DNA of 46,241 nucleotides from Gammaproteobacteria bacterium (GTDB lineage Bacteria > Pseudomonadota > Gammaproteobacteria > GCF-002020875). The stretch covers positions 1 through 46,241 of the forward strand of contig JABGQL010000142.1 in assembly GCA_018648825.1 (NCBI GenBank), in the 5' to 3' direction. Below the pieces are notes generated by a model, which worked only from the letters and a program-made list of their open reading frames with translations, did not search any database and was not told the origin of the DNA. This document shows positions 11,583 to 20,927 of this stretch, one piece after another (within the stretch, counting starts at the first letter, position 1; each line of letters starts with the position of its first letter). The position numbers and the translations under genes are program-made.

Positions 11583-12152
11583 TTATGCTCCAGATTGTTG
11601 TTTACATTGACTAAGCTGTTGCTCTAGCTTGGCCAGTTTTTCAGTATGGATGATATCACGCGCCCAGTAATAGGAGAACATGCGGGCAACTTGAAACAGC
11701 TCGTCGGGGATAAATGGCTTTTTAAGGTAGACAAAATTATACCCCAAGTGGGTATAGATCTCATCTGTGGAGTAGTCTGCATAGGCGGAGACGATGGCAA
11801 TATTGGTCCGTGGATCAATACGTCGCAGCTGTCCACTACACTCTACCCCATCCATCCCCGGTGGCATACGCACATCAAGAAATACGGTAGAGAATGGCTC
11901 TCCTTCGTCAAATGCCTGCTTAAATAGAGAGATCGCCTCCTTTCCTGAGTTGGCTGTGACCAGCTCAAAGCTGTCTGCAGATTGATCAATGGCTTGTTTG
12001 CTCTCATCCTCTTCCAGAGAGAAACCATCGGTCAATAGTTGCATCAACTCATCAGTTTCAGAGTTTGCTGCAGTGACCAGAATCTCATGATAAGCCTCCA
12101 GCACATGAATATCATCGTCTACAACAAGGATTTTTCGGTTGGGTATGATCAT
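11583..12152 (-). CDS. Stand-alone response regulator receiver protein with a long insertion between helix 1 and strand 2
   Basis: ILVVDDDIHVLEAYHEIL...~40-aa insert...FELVTANSGKEAISLF...VFLDVRMPPGMDGVE...YLKKPF; no DNA-binding domain. Confidence 0.88.
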   Translation of the reverse strand: MIIPNRKILVVDDDIHVLEAYHEILVTAANSETDELMQLLTDGFSLEEDESKQAIDQSADSFELVTANSGKEAISLFKQAFDEGEPFSTVFLDVRMPPGMDGVECSGQLRRIDPRTNIAIVSAYADYSTDEIYTHLGYNFVYLKKPFIPDELFQVARMFSYYWARDIIHTEKLAKLEQQLSQCKQQSGA

Positions 12153-12176
12153 ATCCTTATACTCCTCAAACAGAAA

Positions 12177-13382
12177 TTAGAATAGCGTAACTTCGCTACT
12201 TTCGTCAGCATCTTGTGCGTCAACACCCAAGTTCTCCTCAATTGTGCGAAATAGGGCCATACCCTTCCGGTTAGGCTTCTCCTCGTCGCCCCAGAATAGA
12301 TCTGCGTTCAGCCTATGGGTATCATCATGGCTGAAGTGCTCAACGATCATATAATTAGGGAACACTGTATCACGCTCTTTTGGCATTTTATACGGTTCAT
12401 TCGAGGGGTCCCAAACGGCATAGACGAGAGGACAGGTACGTTTGCTCCGCCGACGGGCAACAACAGCAACCTCTCCACTCTTCAGCATTACAGTTACACC
12501 GGGAGGGTAGACACCTACCTCGGCGATAAAGTGGCGTGCGAGAATTGAGTCATACTGATCCTTCTCCTGATCAAGAAATACACGCATGATATCCTGTGGA
12601 TTTCGGGGCTTACGTCCAACACGAGGAGAGATCGCTGAGCCATAGCGGTCTGCGATTGCAAGCAGCCGAGCTTCTTCAAGAATAGTATCCCCTGCCAACC
12701 CATTGGGATAGCCACTACCATTTAAGCGTTCATGATGATAGCCCACAGCTTGTAACCACGCCTTATCCTTAACCCCCATTGCAATCAGCATCTTTACCGC
12801 CTGTGAAGGGTGTTTACGAACCATCTTCTTCTGCCACTCTTCTAACGGTCCTTCATGCTTGGCGAGGTCGTCCTGTAGTGGGTACATCCCCAAGTTAGCC
12901 GTGAGTGAGGCACAGGCCAGTTTGATGATACGTTTTTTCTCCCACTTCATATTCTGTGCTGTGAGAACGGAAAAAACGGTATTCTGCAAGGTGCGAATAA
13001 CGGAGTGTTTGAGGTCAGAACGAATATGGACGATACCGATCATGGTGTCTGGATCATCCTCCAGCTGTTTTACAACCTCAACCGCAATACGCATGATATC
13101 GTTCACCAAGTTGTAGCCATTGGTGACGAAGTTGTTGTAAGCAATATCCAGTCGATAGATCAGGTCTTCAACATATTCAGTGGCTGTAGGTTCACTTGGA
13201 GCCTCTTCAAATAGCTCCACTTCACCATCAGGGGTGTTATAGCAGCGTCGCTCATAGATGTTGTCGATTTGGGATTGGTTGTAGATAACAACCCCTTTGC
13301 GCAGCAACAGCGTACCCTCTTCCGTATAAATATCGAAAGTAAGCGGGTGCTCAACCTCAATCATGCCTTGAGTAATACGCAT
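12177..13382 (-). CDS. HD-GYP-type protein with degenerate HD motif
   Basis: GYHHERLNGSGYPNGLAGDTILEEARLLAIADRYGSAISPR matches the GYP region; the expected HDIGK is replaced by TANLGM (LACASLTANLGMYPLQDDL). Confidence 0.82.
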   Translation of the reverse strand: MRITQGMIEVEHPLTFDIYTEEGTLLLRKGVVIYNQSQIDNIYERRCYNTPDGEVELFEEAPSEPTATEYVEDLIYRLDIAYNNFVTNGYNLVNDIMRIAVEVVKQLEDDPDTMIGIVHIRSDLKHSVIRTLQNTVFSVLTAQNMKWEKKRIIKLACASLTANLGMYPLQDDLAKHEGPLEEWQKKMVRKHPSQAVKMLIAMGVKDKAWLQAVGYHHERLNGSGYPNGLAGDTILEEARLLAIADRYGSAISPRVGRKPRNPQDIMRVFLDQEKDQYDSILARHFIAEVGVYPPGVTVMLKSGEVAVVARRRSKRTCPLVYAVWDPSNEPYKMPKERDTVFPNYMIVEHFSHDDTHRLNADLFWGDEEKPNRKGMALFRTIEENLGVDAQDADESSEVTLF

Positions 13383-13451
13383 TGATCTATCTATTCATGA
13401 TCTAGTAAAAAAGGAAGGGGGCCATAGTATAATAATCTTAGTGGGTAGAGG

Positions 13452-13478
13452 TAGCCCTCAACGATATGCTGAGGGCTA
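13452..13478. repeat. Inverted repeat (tagccctca-N9-tgagggcta) between the 637-aa protein and the HD-GYP gene
   Basis: 9-bp perfect stem with 9-nt loop; no T-run on either side, so intrinsic termination is uncertain. Confidence 0.55.
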
Positions 13479-13491
13479 TCAAAGACAAGAG

Positions 13492-15405
13492 CTACACTAG
13501 CTGAAGTCCCAAAATACCCTCCATTTTCTCAGCAGTCTCTGATTTTCCAGTACGACTGTCTCCTACCAGTGCCACGGTGATACTCACCTCATCGCGCTGC
13601 TTGCTGCCACTGCCACGCTTCTCTAGAGCAATCTCTTTGATCAGGTCGATGATATCTTCAGCCAGACGTGCAGGTGCAAGTTGCTCTACATCATCACGAC
13701 TTTGGTAGCCGCAACGTGTGAGATCATCATCACTGTTTTCACTGTATACACCAGCCATCAACTGGCTGAAGGCAACACCAAGGCGTAATTCGTTACGCTC
13801 TACCAACACCTTGGCAGCGGTCATGAAACGAGACTCATTATCTAGGAACTGTTCATAGAGTTCTGGGTGCAATACTTCATTCTTCTCATCCCTCAACAGT
13901 GGGAATGGGTTGGCCCAGTAGCTGCTCTCTTTGGCTCCACGGTGGGTATGGGTACTGCCCGCTGCAACACGCTGCCCCAGACGGAAGTGCTCAACCGCCT
14001 CATCTACCTGCATGTTGGCATCAATGGCAGAATTTTCCTGCTCCACCAGTTCAAAGTTATTCATATAGAGCAGCACATCCAGAGGATCTCCACTCATCAC
14101 TTCAATATCTTCTGTTACTGGCACAATCTGTCGTGCGTTTGAGCCGGTATCTTTGTTGTAGCCCACCTCTCGACCTACCATCAACAGTTTGGCTTGCTCA
14201 CTGAATCCGTCGAGACAGGCAAAGGCGCCTGTTTCGGTACCATAGAAGATGGGGCGAACAACGCCGTCGTCTCCGCTCTTCATCTGAACACGACCCATAT
14301 CATCAGCCTTGATCAACATCTCTGTGATATAGGGGCCCTGCTCCTCATCAAAGCGAACGATATAGCGGGTACAGCCACAATGCAACGGCAACTCACCCTT
14401 ACGAATTGCCAGTACATTATGTAGCGTCAAAATTGGCTTCTTGGAGTAACCAAAATATTTCAGCTCATCTCGATTAGGTACCACGCCGACCAGCAGTTGG
14501 CTTTTCTCATCCCAGTAGTAACCGAGATCATCATGGCCAGCATTGGGGTCACCGAAGATAAAGACGCCATCGGGACGGCGATTATTCTTGATGTCATCTA
14601 CGCTGGCAAACGGGAATAGGTTGAGGAGCCCTGGCTCCATCTCTACACTCCCACGTGATTTGTGCAGATAGGCAACAATCAACCAAGCGCCTACCTGTAG
14701 TGGTACAGAGACCCACTCATCTGGATTGAATTTCTCCAAGTTGAGCGGATTGTAGTCCAGCTCGTAGAACGGCTCTGCTCGCTTGTTTGAAGGGGTCGAG
14801 TAATCTACGCCGGTACGAATATCTGCAGCAATCGTCAACGGTACATGCGAGAGCCCTACATAGTCTGCAGGAAGGTTGAAGTAGTGGCCAGAGATCTCTC
14901 CTGCGGTCACGTTGGGGGAGGCATCGAGACCATGACTACGGCGCACACCGTGCTCCATACCGACTTTACGCAGTAGGTGTCTACGGGTCTTGAGGATGAG
15001 GTCCGAGAGGCTTTGGGCCTTATCGGTCACCTTATCTTTTACGGAGTCTGGGGTCTCCAGTCCGGTGGCAACTACATCATTTTGCAGACGCACCAACCGT
15101 GAATAGCTGCTGGAGCGAAAATGGTGAAAGGCACCATCGATGAAACGGACCAAATTACGCGCTCGCTCCATCTCACTGCCTGAGGCAATCTCATCACGTT
15201 CCAACAAATCAAGGAAATCACGCGCACACACTACCTTAATGAAGCTGACTCGGTGAATAGCTTCGTTTTTCCGTTTACTATCTCGATGATCCAGACTGTC
15301 AATAAATTCAGCCTTGTACATCTTCAAAAAGCGGGAAAATGGGAGGCTTTTAATCAGCTGCTCCGGTGTGTTGCATCCTTCACGGATCTCTAGAATCTGC
15401 TCCAT
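13492..15405 (-). CDS. Uncharacterised 637-aa protein with PEPCK/HprK-like P-loop at its C-terminus
   Basis: Ends in SITVALVGDSRTGKSETAEKMEGILGLQLV*, resembling the HprK/PEPCK-type P-loop (GxSGxGKSE). Body contains SSYWANPFPLL and MLIKADDMGRV. Confidence 0.6.
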   Translation of the reverse strand: MEQILEIREGCNTPEQLIKSLPFSRFLKMYKAEFIDSLDHRDSKRKNEAIHRVSFIKVVCARDFLDLLERDEIASGSEMERARNLVRFIDGAFHHFRSSSYSRLVRLQNDVVATGLETPDSVKDKVTDKAQSLSDLILKTRRHLLRKVGMEHGVRRSHGLDASPNVTAGEISGHYFNLPADYVGLSHVPLTIAADIRTGVDYSTPSNKRAEPFYELDYNPLNLEKFNPDEWVSVPLQVGAWLIVAYLHKSRGSVEMEPGLLNLFPFASVDDIKNNRRPDGVFIFGDPNAGHDDLGYYWDEKSQLLVGVVPNRDELKYFGYSKKPILTLHNVLAIRKGELPLHCGCTRYIVRFDEEQGPYITEMLIKADDMGRVQMKSGDDGVVRPIFYGTETGAFACLDGFSEQAKLLMVGREVGYNKDTGSNARQIVPVTEDIEVMSGDPLDVLLYMNNFELVEQENSAIDANMQVDEAVEHFRLGQRVAAGSTHTHRGAKESSYWANPFPLLRDEKNEVLHPELYEQFLDNESRFMTAAKVLVERNELRLGVAFSQLMAGVYSENSDDDLTRCGYQSRDDVEQLAPARLAEDIIDLIKEIALEKRGSGSKQRDEVSITVALVGDSRTGKSETAEKMEGILGLQLV

Positions 15406-15494
15406 AACTCATCCTGTATTAACCTGGGGCCGAGCATTCTATCACAACCCTTAACATTTCGTCTGCAGCAAAGGCTGTGGTATCCTTTTGACGC

Positions 15495-15992
15495 ATGAAA
15501 AAGAGCAAGAAAATATCCGTCCTAATGGTCTGCATGGGGAATATCTGTAGATCCCCTACTGCACACGGTGTATTCAGAAAGATAGTTGAAGAAGAGGGAC
15601 TTACGGAATCTATTGAAGTTGATTCCGCAGGTACTCACTCCTATCATATCGGTAATCCACCAGACTCACGCGCACTACAGACAGCACTGCGTAGAGGGTT
15701 GGATATGAGTGACCTTAAGGCACGCAAAGCTAAAGAGCGAGACTTTGAGCGTTTTGATCTAGTATTGGCAATGGATCGGGATAATTTTGCAATATTAGAG
15801 AGCTACACCACTCCCCAGACTGCCCCCAAGCTGAAGCTGTTTATGGAGTTTGCCTCGGATCAGTGGCGTACTAGTGAGGTGCCAGACCCCTATTATGGTG
15901 GGGCCAATGGGTTTGAGACGGTATTTGATATGGTGGAGGATGCCTCTCGTGGTTTGATTCGTTATATTCGGCAGCAGCACCAGTTACCGTAA
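15495..15992 (+). CDS. Low molecular weight protein-tyrosine phosphatase
   Basis: VLMVCMGNICRSPTAHGVFRK (CX5R loop), VDSAGTHSYHIGNPPDSRA, VPDPYYGGANGFETVFDMVEDA. Confidence 0.94.
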   Translation: MKKSKKISVLMVCMGNICRSPTAHGVFRKIVEEEGLTESIEVDSAGTHSYHIGNPPDSRALQTALRRGLDMSDLKARKAKERDFERFDLVLAMDRDNFAILESYTTPQTAPKLKLFMEFASDQWRTSEVPDPYYGGANGFETVFDMVEDASRGLIRYIRQQHQLP

Positions 15993-16031
15993 CCAATGTA
16001 GAGCCCTAGGAGCTAGGCGCCTTCCCAGTAT

Positions 16032-16070
16032 AAAAAAAGGGCTACCCCAACCTTAGGGGTAGCCCTTTTT
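16032..16070. terminator. Bidirectional intrinsic terminator between the LMW-PTP gene and rne
   Basis: aaaaaaagggctacccc-aacctta-ggggtagccctttttc: strong GC stem with A-run on one side and T-run on the other, between convergent genes. Confidence 0.9.
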
Positions 16071-16105
16071 CAGTCTCGGCATAAGCCGTTACTTCATCAC
16101 TTCAA

Positions 16106-18685
16106 TCAGTCAGCATCATCCCAATCAGTAGAGGGGGACTTAGCTGCTGCCTTGGGTTTCGCCTCAGGTTTAGGTTTGGCCTCTGACTGGGCCTCCTGTG
16201 GTTTTGGCGCTGGTGCTTTAGCTTCAGCCTTAGGCTCAGCCTTCGCTTCTGTCGTTGGCTTTGGCTTAGCTTCGGGCTTTGGCTCAGGCTCAGGCTTAGC
16301 TTCGGGTTTTGATTGAGGCGCGGCACTCTCCCTCTTCTCAACAGGTTTTGCTACCTGCTTAGGCTTACTCTCAGCGGCCTTGCTTTCAGGGGCTTTATTG
16401 TCCCCTTTATTTTCTGTGGTTTTGCTCTCTACAGGCTTGTTCTCTGTTGCTCTGTTCTCCTGAGGCTTACGTTGGCGGCGTGGTTTATTCTCTCTCTTTG
16501 GTGCGCTGGAAGCCTCTTTTCCGGATGTACTGGGTTGCTGCTCAGCAGGCGCAGTGTTGGGCGTGTTTGAACTGCCGTTTTCACTCTGGGTATTTTGCCC
16601 CTGACCGCCTTGGTTTCTATCCTGCTGACCTTGACGGTTTCGGTTACCTGAACGGGAGCGGCGGCGACGATTGGAGCTCTTCTGCTCCTGTTGTCCCTCT
16701 TGCCTCTTATCGTCTGTTTTTTCAGCTTCGGGCTTACGTCCTCCTTGTCGCTGGTTGGCAGGCTTTTCGTTGCGCTGCTGCTGTTGCTGCTCCTGATCTT
16801 CACGAGAGCGACTGTTACGGTTACGATTGCCTTGGTTGCGACGACTGTTGTTGCGGTTGCCGCCACTGCTGCGATTACCACTCTGGCGATTACGGTTGCG
16901 GTTTCTCCCGCGTCCAGACTCCTGCTTCTCTTTCGCGGGCTCCTGTTTTTTCTCCTCAACTTTCTCTTCACGACCAAATAGTGAAGAGAACAGCTTCTTC
17001 ACAAAAGATCCAGGCTCACTGCCACTCTCAGGGGCTGCCTGCTCCTCAACAGCTTGTTTCCGAGATACTTGAGGTGCTGGCGCATTGGGCATAATCTCAC
17101 GCACTGCAGGTTGGTCGCGCTGAACGGAGGCAGCCTCTTCGAAAACCTCTTTTTCAGGCTCTTTCTCTTCGACCTGCTTGTAGCTGGGGCGGCTCTCTCC
17201 CGCTTCTTGATCTGCGCTTTTACGTAGGCGTTCAATGCTATAGTGTGGCGTCTCAAGAGTATGGTTTGGAATCAGCAGGATAGAGACCTTGCAACGGCTC
17301 TCTATCTCAGTAATGACATCCCGCTTCTCATTCAACAGGTAGGTTGCGACAGAGATAGGAAGCTGTGAAACAACCTGTCCCGTTCCCTCCTTAAGTGCCT
17401 CTTCCTGAATCAGACGCAATACAGAGAGTGCGATTGATTGTGTTCCACGAATGGTACCTTGACCACTGCAGCGTGGGCAGACATTATGTGCGGACTCTCC
17501 CAGTGAAGGACGTAGACGTTGACGAGACATCTCTAACAAGCCGAAGCGGGAGATGCGTCCTACTTGTACACGGGCACGATCGGGTTTCAGGGCATCCCGC
17601 AGGCGGTTCTCAACGGCACGCTGGTTTTTGTTGGACTGCATATCGATAAAGTCGATAACAACCAGTCCACCGCTATCACGCAGACGCAGTTGGCGCGCAA
17701 CCTCATCGGCCGCCTCAAGATTTGCGTTAAGTGCGGTCTCTTCGATATTGCTCCCTTTGGTCGCACGAGCAGAGTTGATATCGATAGAGATCAACGCCTC
17801 CGTTGGGTCAATCACAATAGAGCCACCAGAGGGCAGACGCACTTCGCGTTGGAAGGCAGACTCTAGTTGGCTCTCAATTTGGAAGCGGGTAAAGATCGGG
17901 CTCTCTTCCTGATACCGTTTCAACTTTCTCAAGTTATGCGGCATGACACGAGACATAAACTCATGTGCCAGCTGGTAGGTATCCTCATCATCGATAAGGA
18001 TTTCCCCAATGTCATCACGTAGATAATCACGTATCGCACGCACTACGATATCGCTTTCACGATAGACCAAGAAGGGGGCGGGTTTCTCAGCGGCTGTCTC
18101 AATACTGCTCCAGATCTGGTGCTGGTAGTTGAGATCCCACTGTAGCTCTTCGGTGGTTTTGCCGATTCCGGCAGTACGTACAATGGCGCCTGAGCCTGAA
18201 GGGATCTCCATGTCCTTCATCGCAGTGCGTAGCTCTTGGCGCTCTTTCCCCTCAATGCGTCGAGAGATGCCGCCAGCACGGGGGTTGTTTGGCATATAGA
18301 CCAGATAGCGACCTGCCATACTGATAAAGGTGGTCAGTGCTGCGCCCTTGTTGCCACGCTCCTCTTTTTCAATCTGAATAATGACCTCTTGGCCTTCACT
18401 CATCGAGTCTGCGATATTGGGGCGGCCACCGCCTTCAAAGGCACCCTCCTTAAAGTAGCTGCGGGAGATCTCTTTAAACGGGAGAAAACCGTGTCGCTCA
18501 CAACCGTAGTTTACAAAAGCGGCCTCAAGGCTGGGTTCGATACGGGTAATCTTGCCTTTGTAGATATTCCCTTTTTTCTTCTCATATGCGGCACTCTCAA
18601 TATCCAGGTCATACAAATATTGACCGTCCACCAGTGCTACACGCAACTCCTCTTGCTGAGTTGCATTCATCAAAATTCTTTTCAT
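16106..18685 (-). CDS. rne: Ribonuclease E
   Basis: [31 protein letters not shown]..., [64 protein letters not shown] zinc-link; C-terminal Arg-rich and Lys/Pro-rich scaffold. Confidence 0.96.
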   Translation of the reverse strand: MKRILMNATQQEELRVALVDGQYLYDLDIESAAYEKKKGNIYKGKITRIEPSLEAAFVNYGCERHGFLPFKEISRSYFKEGAFEGGGRPNIADSMSEGQEVIIQIEKEERGNKGAALTTFISMAGRYLVYMPNNPRAGGISRRIEGKERQELRTAMKDMEIPSGSGAIVRTAGIGKTTEELQWDLNYQHQIWSSIETAAEKPAPFLVYRESDIVVRAIRDYLRDDIGEILIDDEDTYQLAHEFMSRVMPHNLRKLKRYQEESPIFTRFQIESQLESAFQREVRLPSGGSIVIDPTEALISIDINSARATKGSNIEETALNANLEAADEVARQLRLRDSGGLVVIDFIDMQSNKNQRAVENRLRDALKPDRARVQVGRISRFGLLEMSRQRLRPSLGESAHNVCPRCSGQGTIRGTQSIALSVLRLIQEEALKEGTGQVVSQLPISVATYLLNEKRDVITEIESRCKVSILLIPNHTLETPHYSIERLRKSADQEAGESRPSYKQVEEKEPEKEVFEEAASVQRDQPAVREIMPNAPAPQVSRKQAVEEQAAPESGSEPGSFVKKLFSSLFGREEKVEEKKQEPAKEKQESGRGRNRNRNRQSGNRSSGGNRNNSRRNQGNRNRNSRSREDQEQQQQQRNEKPANQRQGGRKPEAEKTDDKRQEGQQEQKSSNRRRRSRSGNRNRQGQQDRNQGGQGQNTQSENGSSNTPNTAPAEQQPSTSGKEASSAPKRENKPRRQRKPQENRATENKPVESKTTENKGDNKAPESKAAESKPKQVAKPVEKRESAAPQSKPEAKPEPEPKPEAKPKPTTEAKAEPKAEAKAPAPKPQEAQSEAKPKPEAKPKAAAKSPSTDWDDAD

Positions 18686-19192
18686 TAAACTATTTCTCTA
18701 CTTCATCTTTTGGTGAAGAGAGTTTCCAAGCGTCGTCCAACAGAGGGATGGGGATCAGGCAGACAGAACTCACAAGCAGGATGTGCCCTGCTTTTATTCT
18801 ATACTTTACGCGATTACCATTTAATTAACAGGTAGTTACGATTAATTGTAGGCCGGTCTGGCTAATTCCAGTTAAGGTGCTGTCACCTTCTCTTCTGATA
18901 TTTTCTTAATATCAGGTATCTAATCCTCTGTAAGAAGATGACGAACATTCACGCCACAGCGTGACCTCTCAGTCTCTCTTCTATTTATCTGTTCTATTCA
19001 TTTGTCGTTGCACTAGGCTTAACTCTTTAACCGCAAATCCAGTGATTCACTTGCCTATCCAACTCTGTTCCTCTCACCTGCAAGCCATTTATAGAGCATC
19101 CTGCTTAAGCGGAGCCTAATAACAGCCTCTTACAGTGGAGTGAGGCGACTATACCAGTGAATCAACTGTGCTGCAATCTGTAAAATTTCCCC
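18686..19192 (-). promoter_or_regulatory. Long structured 5' region of rne (candidate autoregulatory leader)
   Basis: 507 nt without a supported CDS; simple hairpins: agcagg-atgtgc-cctgct (18775-18792), aaggtg-ctgt-cacctt (~18874-18889), ctgatatt-ttctt-aatatcag (~18895-18915). Confidence 0.5.
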
Positions 19193-19888
19193 CTATTTTT
19201 TGTCAGTTTCCACCTCACTCCCCAACCTTTTTTTCATCTCCCTCTTGGCTGATGCCGCCTTTGAGTACGCATGTTGATGCTTATAGTGTTGAATCAACTT
19301 TTTCCATGCCCTCCTATTTTTGGGGTTAAAGGCGAGTGCAACACGTAGAAATTTTTCAACACGCCGATGGTGATACTTTGCTCCCGCCTGTTTGGCTACC
19401 AAACGCAAAAATGTATCGGAGCGCTTGGTGTAGATGGTGGAGAGTTTATTGCGAGTCACTTTGCGGACTTTTGTTTTTTTGATCCAGCGCTTTAGGCGCT
19501 CTACTGCTGGCGTTAATGGTTTATCATCAGGAATATTGATGATGGTGCTGATTTTTTTATCAACATGAGAAACTTCCACCGTAACTTGCTCGAGAGGCTC
19601 TGTCCCACTCTCTTTCTCCCCTGTTCCAAAAAGAAGATAGAGCAGGATCAGTAGTATGGCTGCAGATATAGCAGCTAGAGTTTGAGGGCGACTCAGGCTG
19701 CTATTGCCCTGTTTTTGCTCAAGCGACTCATCTTCATCAGGCAGCGTAGAGTCAGGCTGGAGAGAGGATATTCCTTCATTCATTTCATAGCTGACTTTAC
19801 AGCCATGCTCGGTGTAACCCTGTAAAAATGAAGATGCCTGATTGATGTTGGAAAATGGCTTTGGAACGGTAAATGGCGCATGCTCCAT
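19193..19888 (-). CDS. Hypothetical membrane protein with one TM segment; the true start may lie upstream
   Basis: 231 aa; TM LAAISAAILLILLYLLFG; C-terminal basic, repeat-like helical region. The frame stays open upstream of the called ATG (see findings). Confidence 0.6.
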   Translation of the reverse strand: MEHAPFTVPKPFSNINQASSFLQGYTEHGCKVSYEMNEGISSLQPDSTLPDEDESLEQKQGNSSLSRPQTLAAISAAILLILLYLLFGTGEKESGTEPLEQVTVEVSHVDKKISTIINIPDDKPLTPAVERLKRWIKKTKVRKVTRNKLSTIYTKRSDTFLRLVAKQAGAKYHHRRVEKFLRVALAFNPKNRRAWKKLIQHYKHQHAYSKAASAKREMKKRLGSEVETDKK

Positions 19889-20043
19889 TGCTGCAGCGGC
19901 CTGTTCTGTAGACCACTCAAATTCACGCTCCAGCTTACGCTGTACGATTTTCCACTTGGTACTGTTCAGTTTAGGGAAGCGGGTAATGGTTAGAGTAAAA
20001 ATAGCAGTGCTCTCTTGTAGTCCACCTGGTTATGAATGAAGGC

Positions 20044-20406
20044 CTACCCCGTTAGTGCCTGCAGCAGTGTCTCTAATTCGCGCCTTACTTCAGGAATGTC
20101 AGCCTTTACGCTGATCCCTTCCCCCTTACGCCCCAGCTTATGCCGTGCGCCGCTGATGGTAAAGCCCTCCTCATAGAGTAGGCTACGAATCTTACGAATC
20201 AGCTTTATATCGTGCTGCTGATAGTAACGGCGATTACCGCGTCGTGTGACGGGTTTAAGCTGCGCAAACTCTTGCTCCCAGTAACGCAACACATGAGGCT
20301 TGACCGCGCAAAGTTTCGAGACCTCTCCAATCGTAAAATATCGTTTGGAAGGGATCGGCGGTAACTCGCTGACGGTAACCTCAGATGCCGTAGGGTCGTG
20401 ACTCAT
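20044..20406 (-). CDS. MerR family transcriptional regulator
   Basis: KRYFTIGEVSKLCAVKPHVLRYWEQEFAQLKPVTRRGNRRYYQQHDIKLIRKIRSLLYEEGFTISGARHKL; located next to ihfA, as is common in gammaproteobacteria. Confidence 0.92.
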   Translation of the reverse strand: MSHDPTASEVTVSELPPIPSKRYFTIGEVSKLCAVKPHVLRYWEQEFAQLKPVTRRGNRRYYQQHDIKLIRKIRSLLYEEGFTISGARHKLGRKGEGISVKADIPEVRRELETLLQALTG

Positions 20407-20468
20407 GTCGTGTGGCTCATATTGGATTGTCGTTACTATGCTTCACACAAGAACAGGAATCTAAATTT

Positions 20469-20774
20469 TTAGTCTGTAAACACGGAGTTACTGTAGTTAT
20501 CTACACTCTCCTTGAGCTTTAACCCTGCCTTAAAGGTGACTACACGGCGTGCCGTAATTGGAATCTCCTCTCCGGTCTTTGGGTTGCGCCCAGGGCGTGG
20601 GGATTTATCTCTGAGATCAAAATTACCGAAACCGGAGAGTTTTACATTCTCGCCCTCTTCCAAGGCTCCACGAATCTCTTCGTAGAACTGCTCGATCATC
20701 TCTTTTGATTCACGCTTATTGAGCCCTAGCTCTTCGTTGAGGGTCTCACAAAGTGATGCTTTGGTTAGCGTCAT
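20469..20774 (-). CDS. ihfA: Integration host factor alpha subunit
   Basis: [88 protein letters not shown]. Confidence 0.95.
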   Translation of the reverse strand: MTLTKASLCETLNEELGLNKRESKEMIEQFYEEIRGALEEGENVKLSGFGNFDLRDKSPRPGRNPKTGEEIPITARRVVTFKAGLKLKESVDNYSNSVFTD

Positions 20775-20927
20775 TCTACCAATTCCTTATTTCGTTCATT
20801 TTTCGTTTAACATAGGATGAAAATATCACCCCTGTTACTATAGTTTGCATATTTGCCGTAACAATATAAAATTTAACAGCTTTCAGCAACCTTTTTATTC
20901 TGAAATCAGAATAAAATTATCGCGGTT

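Noticed and set aside
13452-13478. Hairpin as an intrinsic terminator for the 637-aa protein gene
   Set aside because: Perfect stem but no T-run on either strand; kept only as an inverted repeat.
16130-16420. Repetitive KPEA/KPK DNA as a tandem-repeat or CRISPR-like array
   Set aside because: Irregular codon-level repetition encoding the Lys/Pro/Glu/Ala-rich RNase E tail; no direct repeats with unique spacers.
16447-17094. 215-aa plus-strand ORF, with several other 80-100 aa ORFs, inside rne
   Set aside because: Antisense to the low-complexity C-terminal region of RNase E; Cys/Leu-rich translation is an artefact of repetitive codons.
19850-20045. Possible tRNA-Pro downstream of the MerR gene, as I recall for related bacteria
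   Set aside because: Looked for a cloverleaf and a T-loop TTCGAATC motif near merR and found none.
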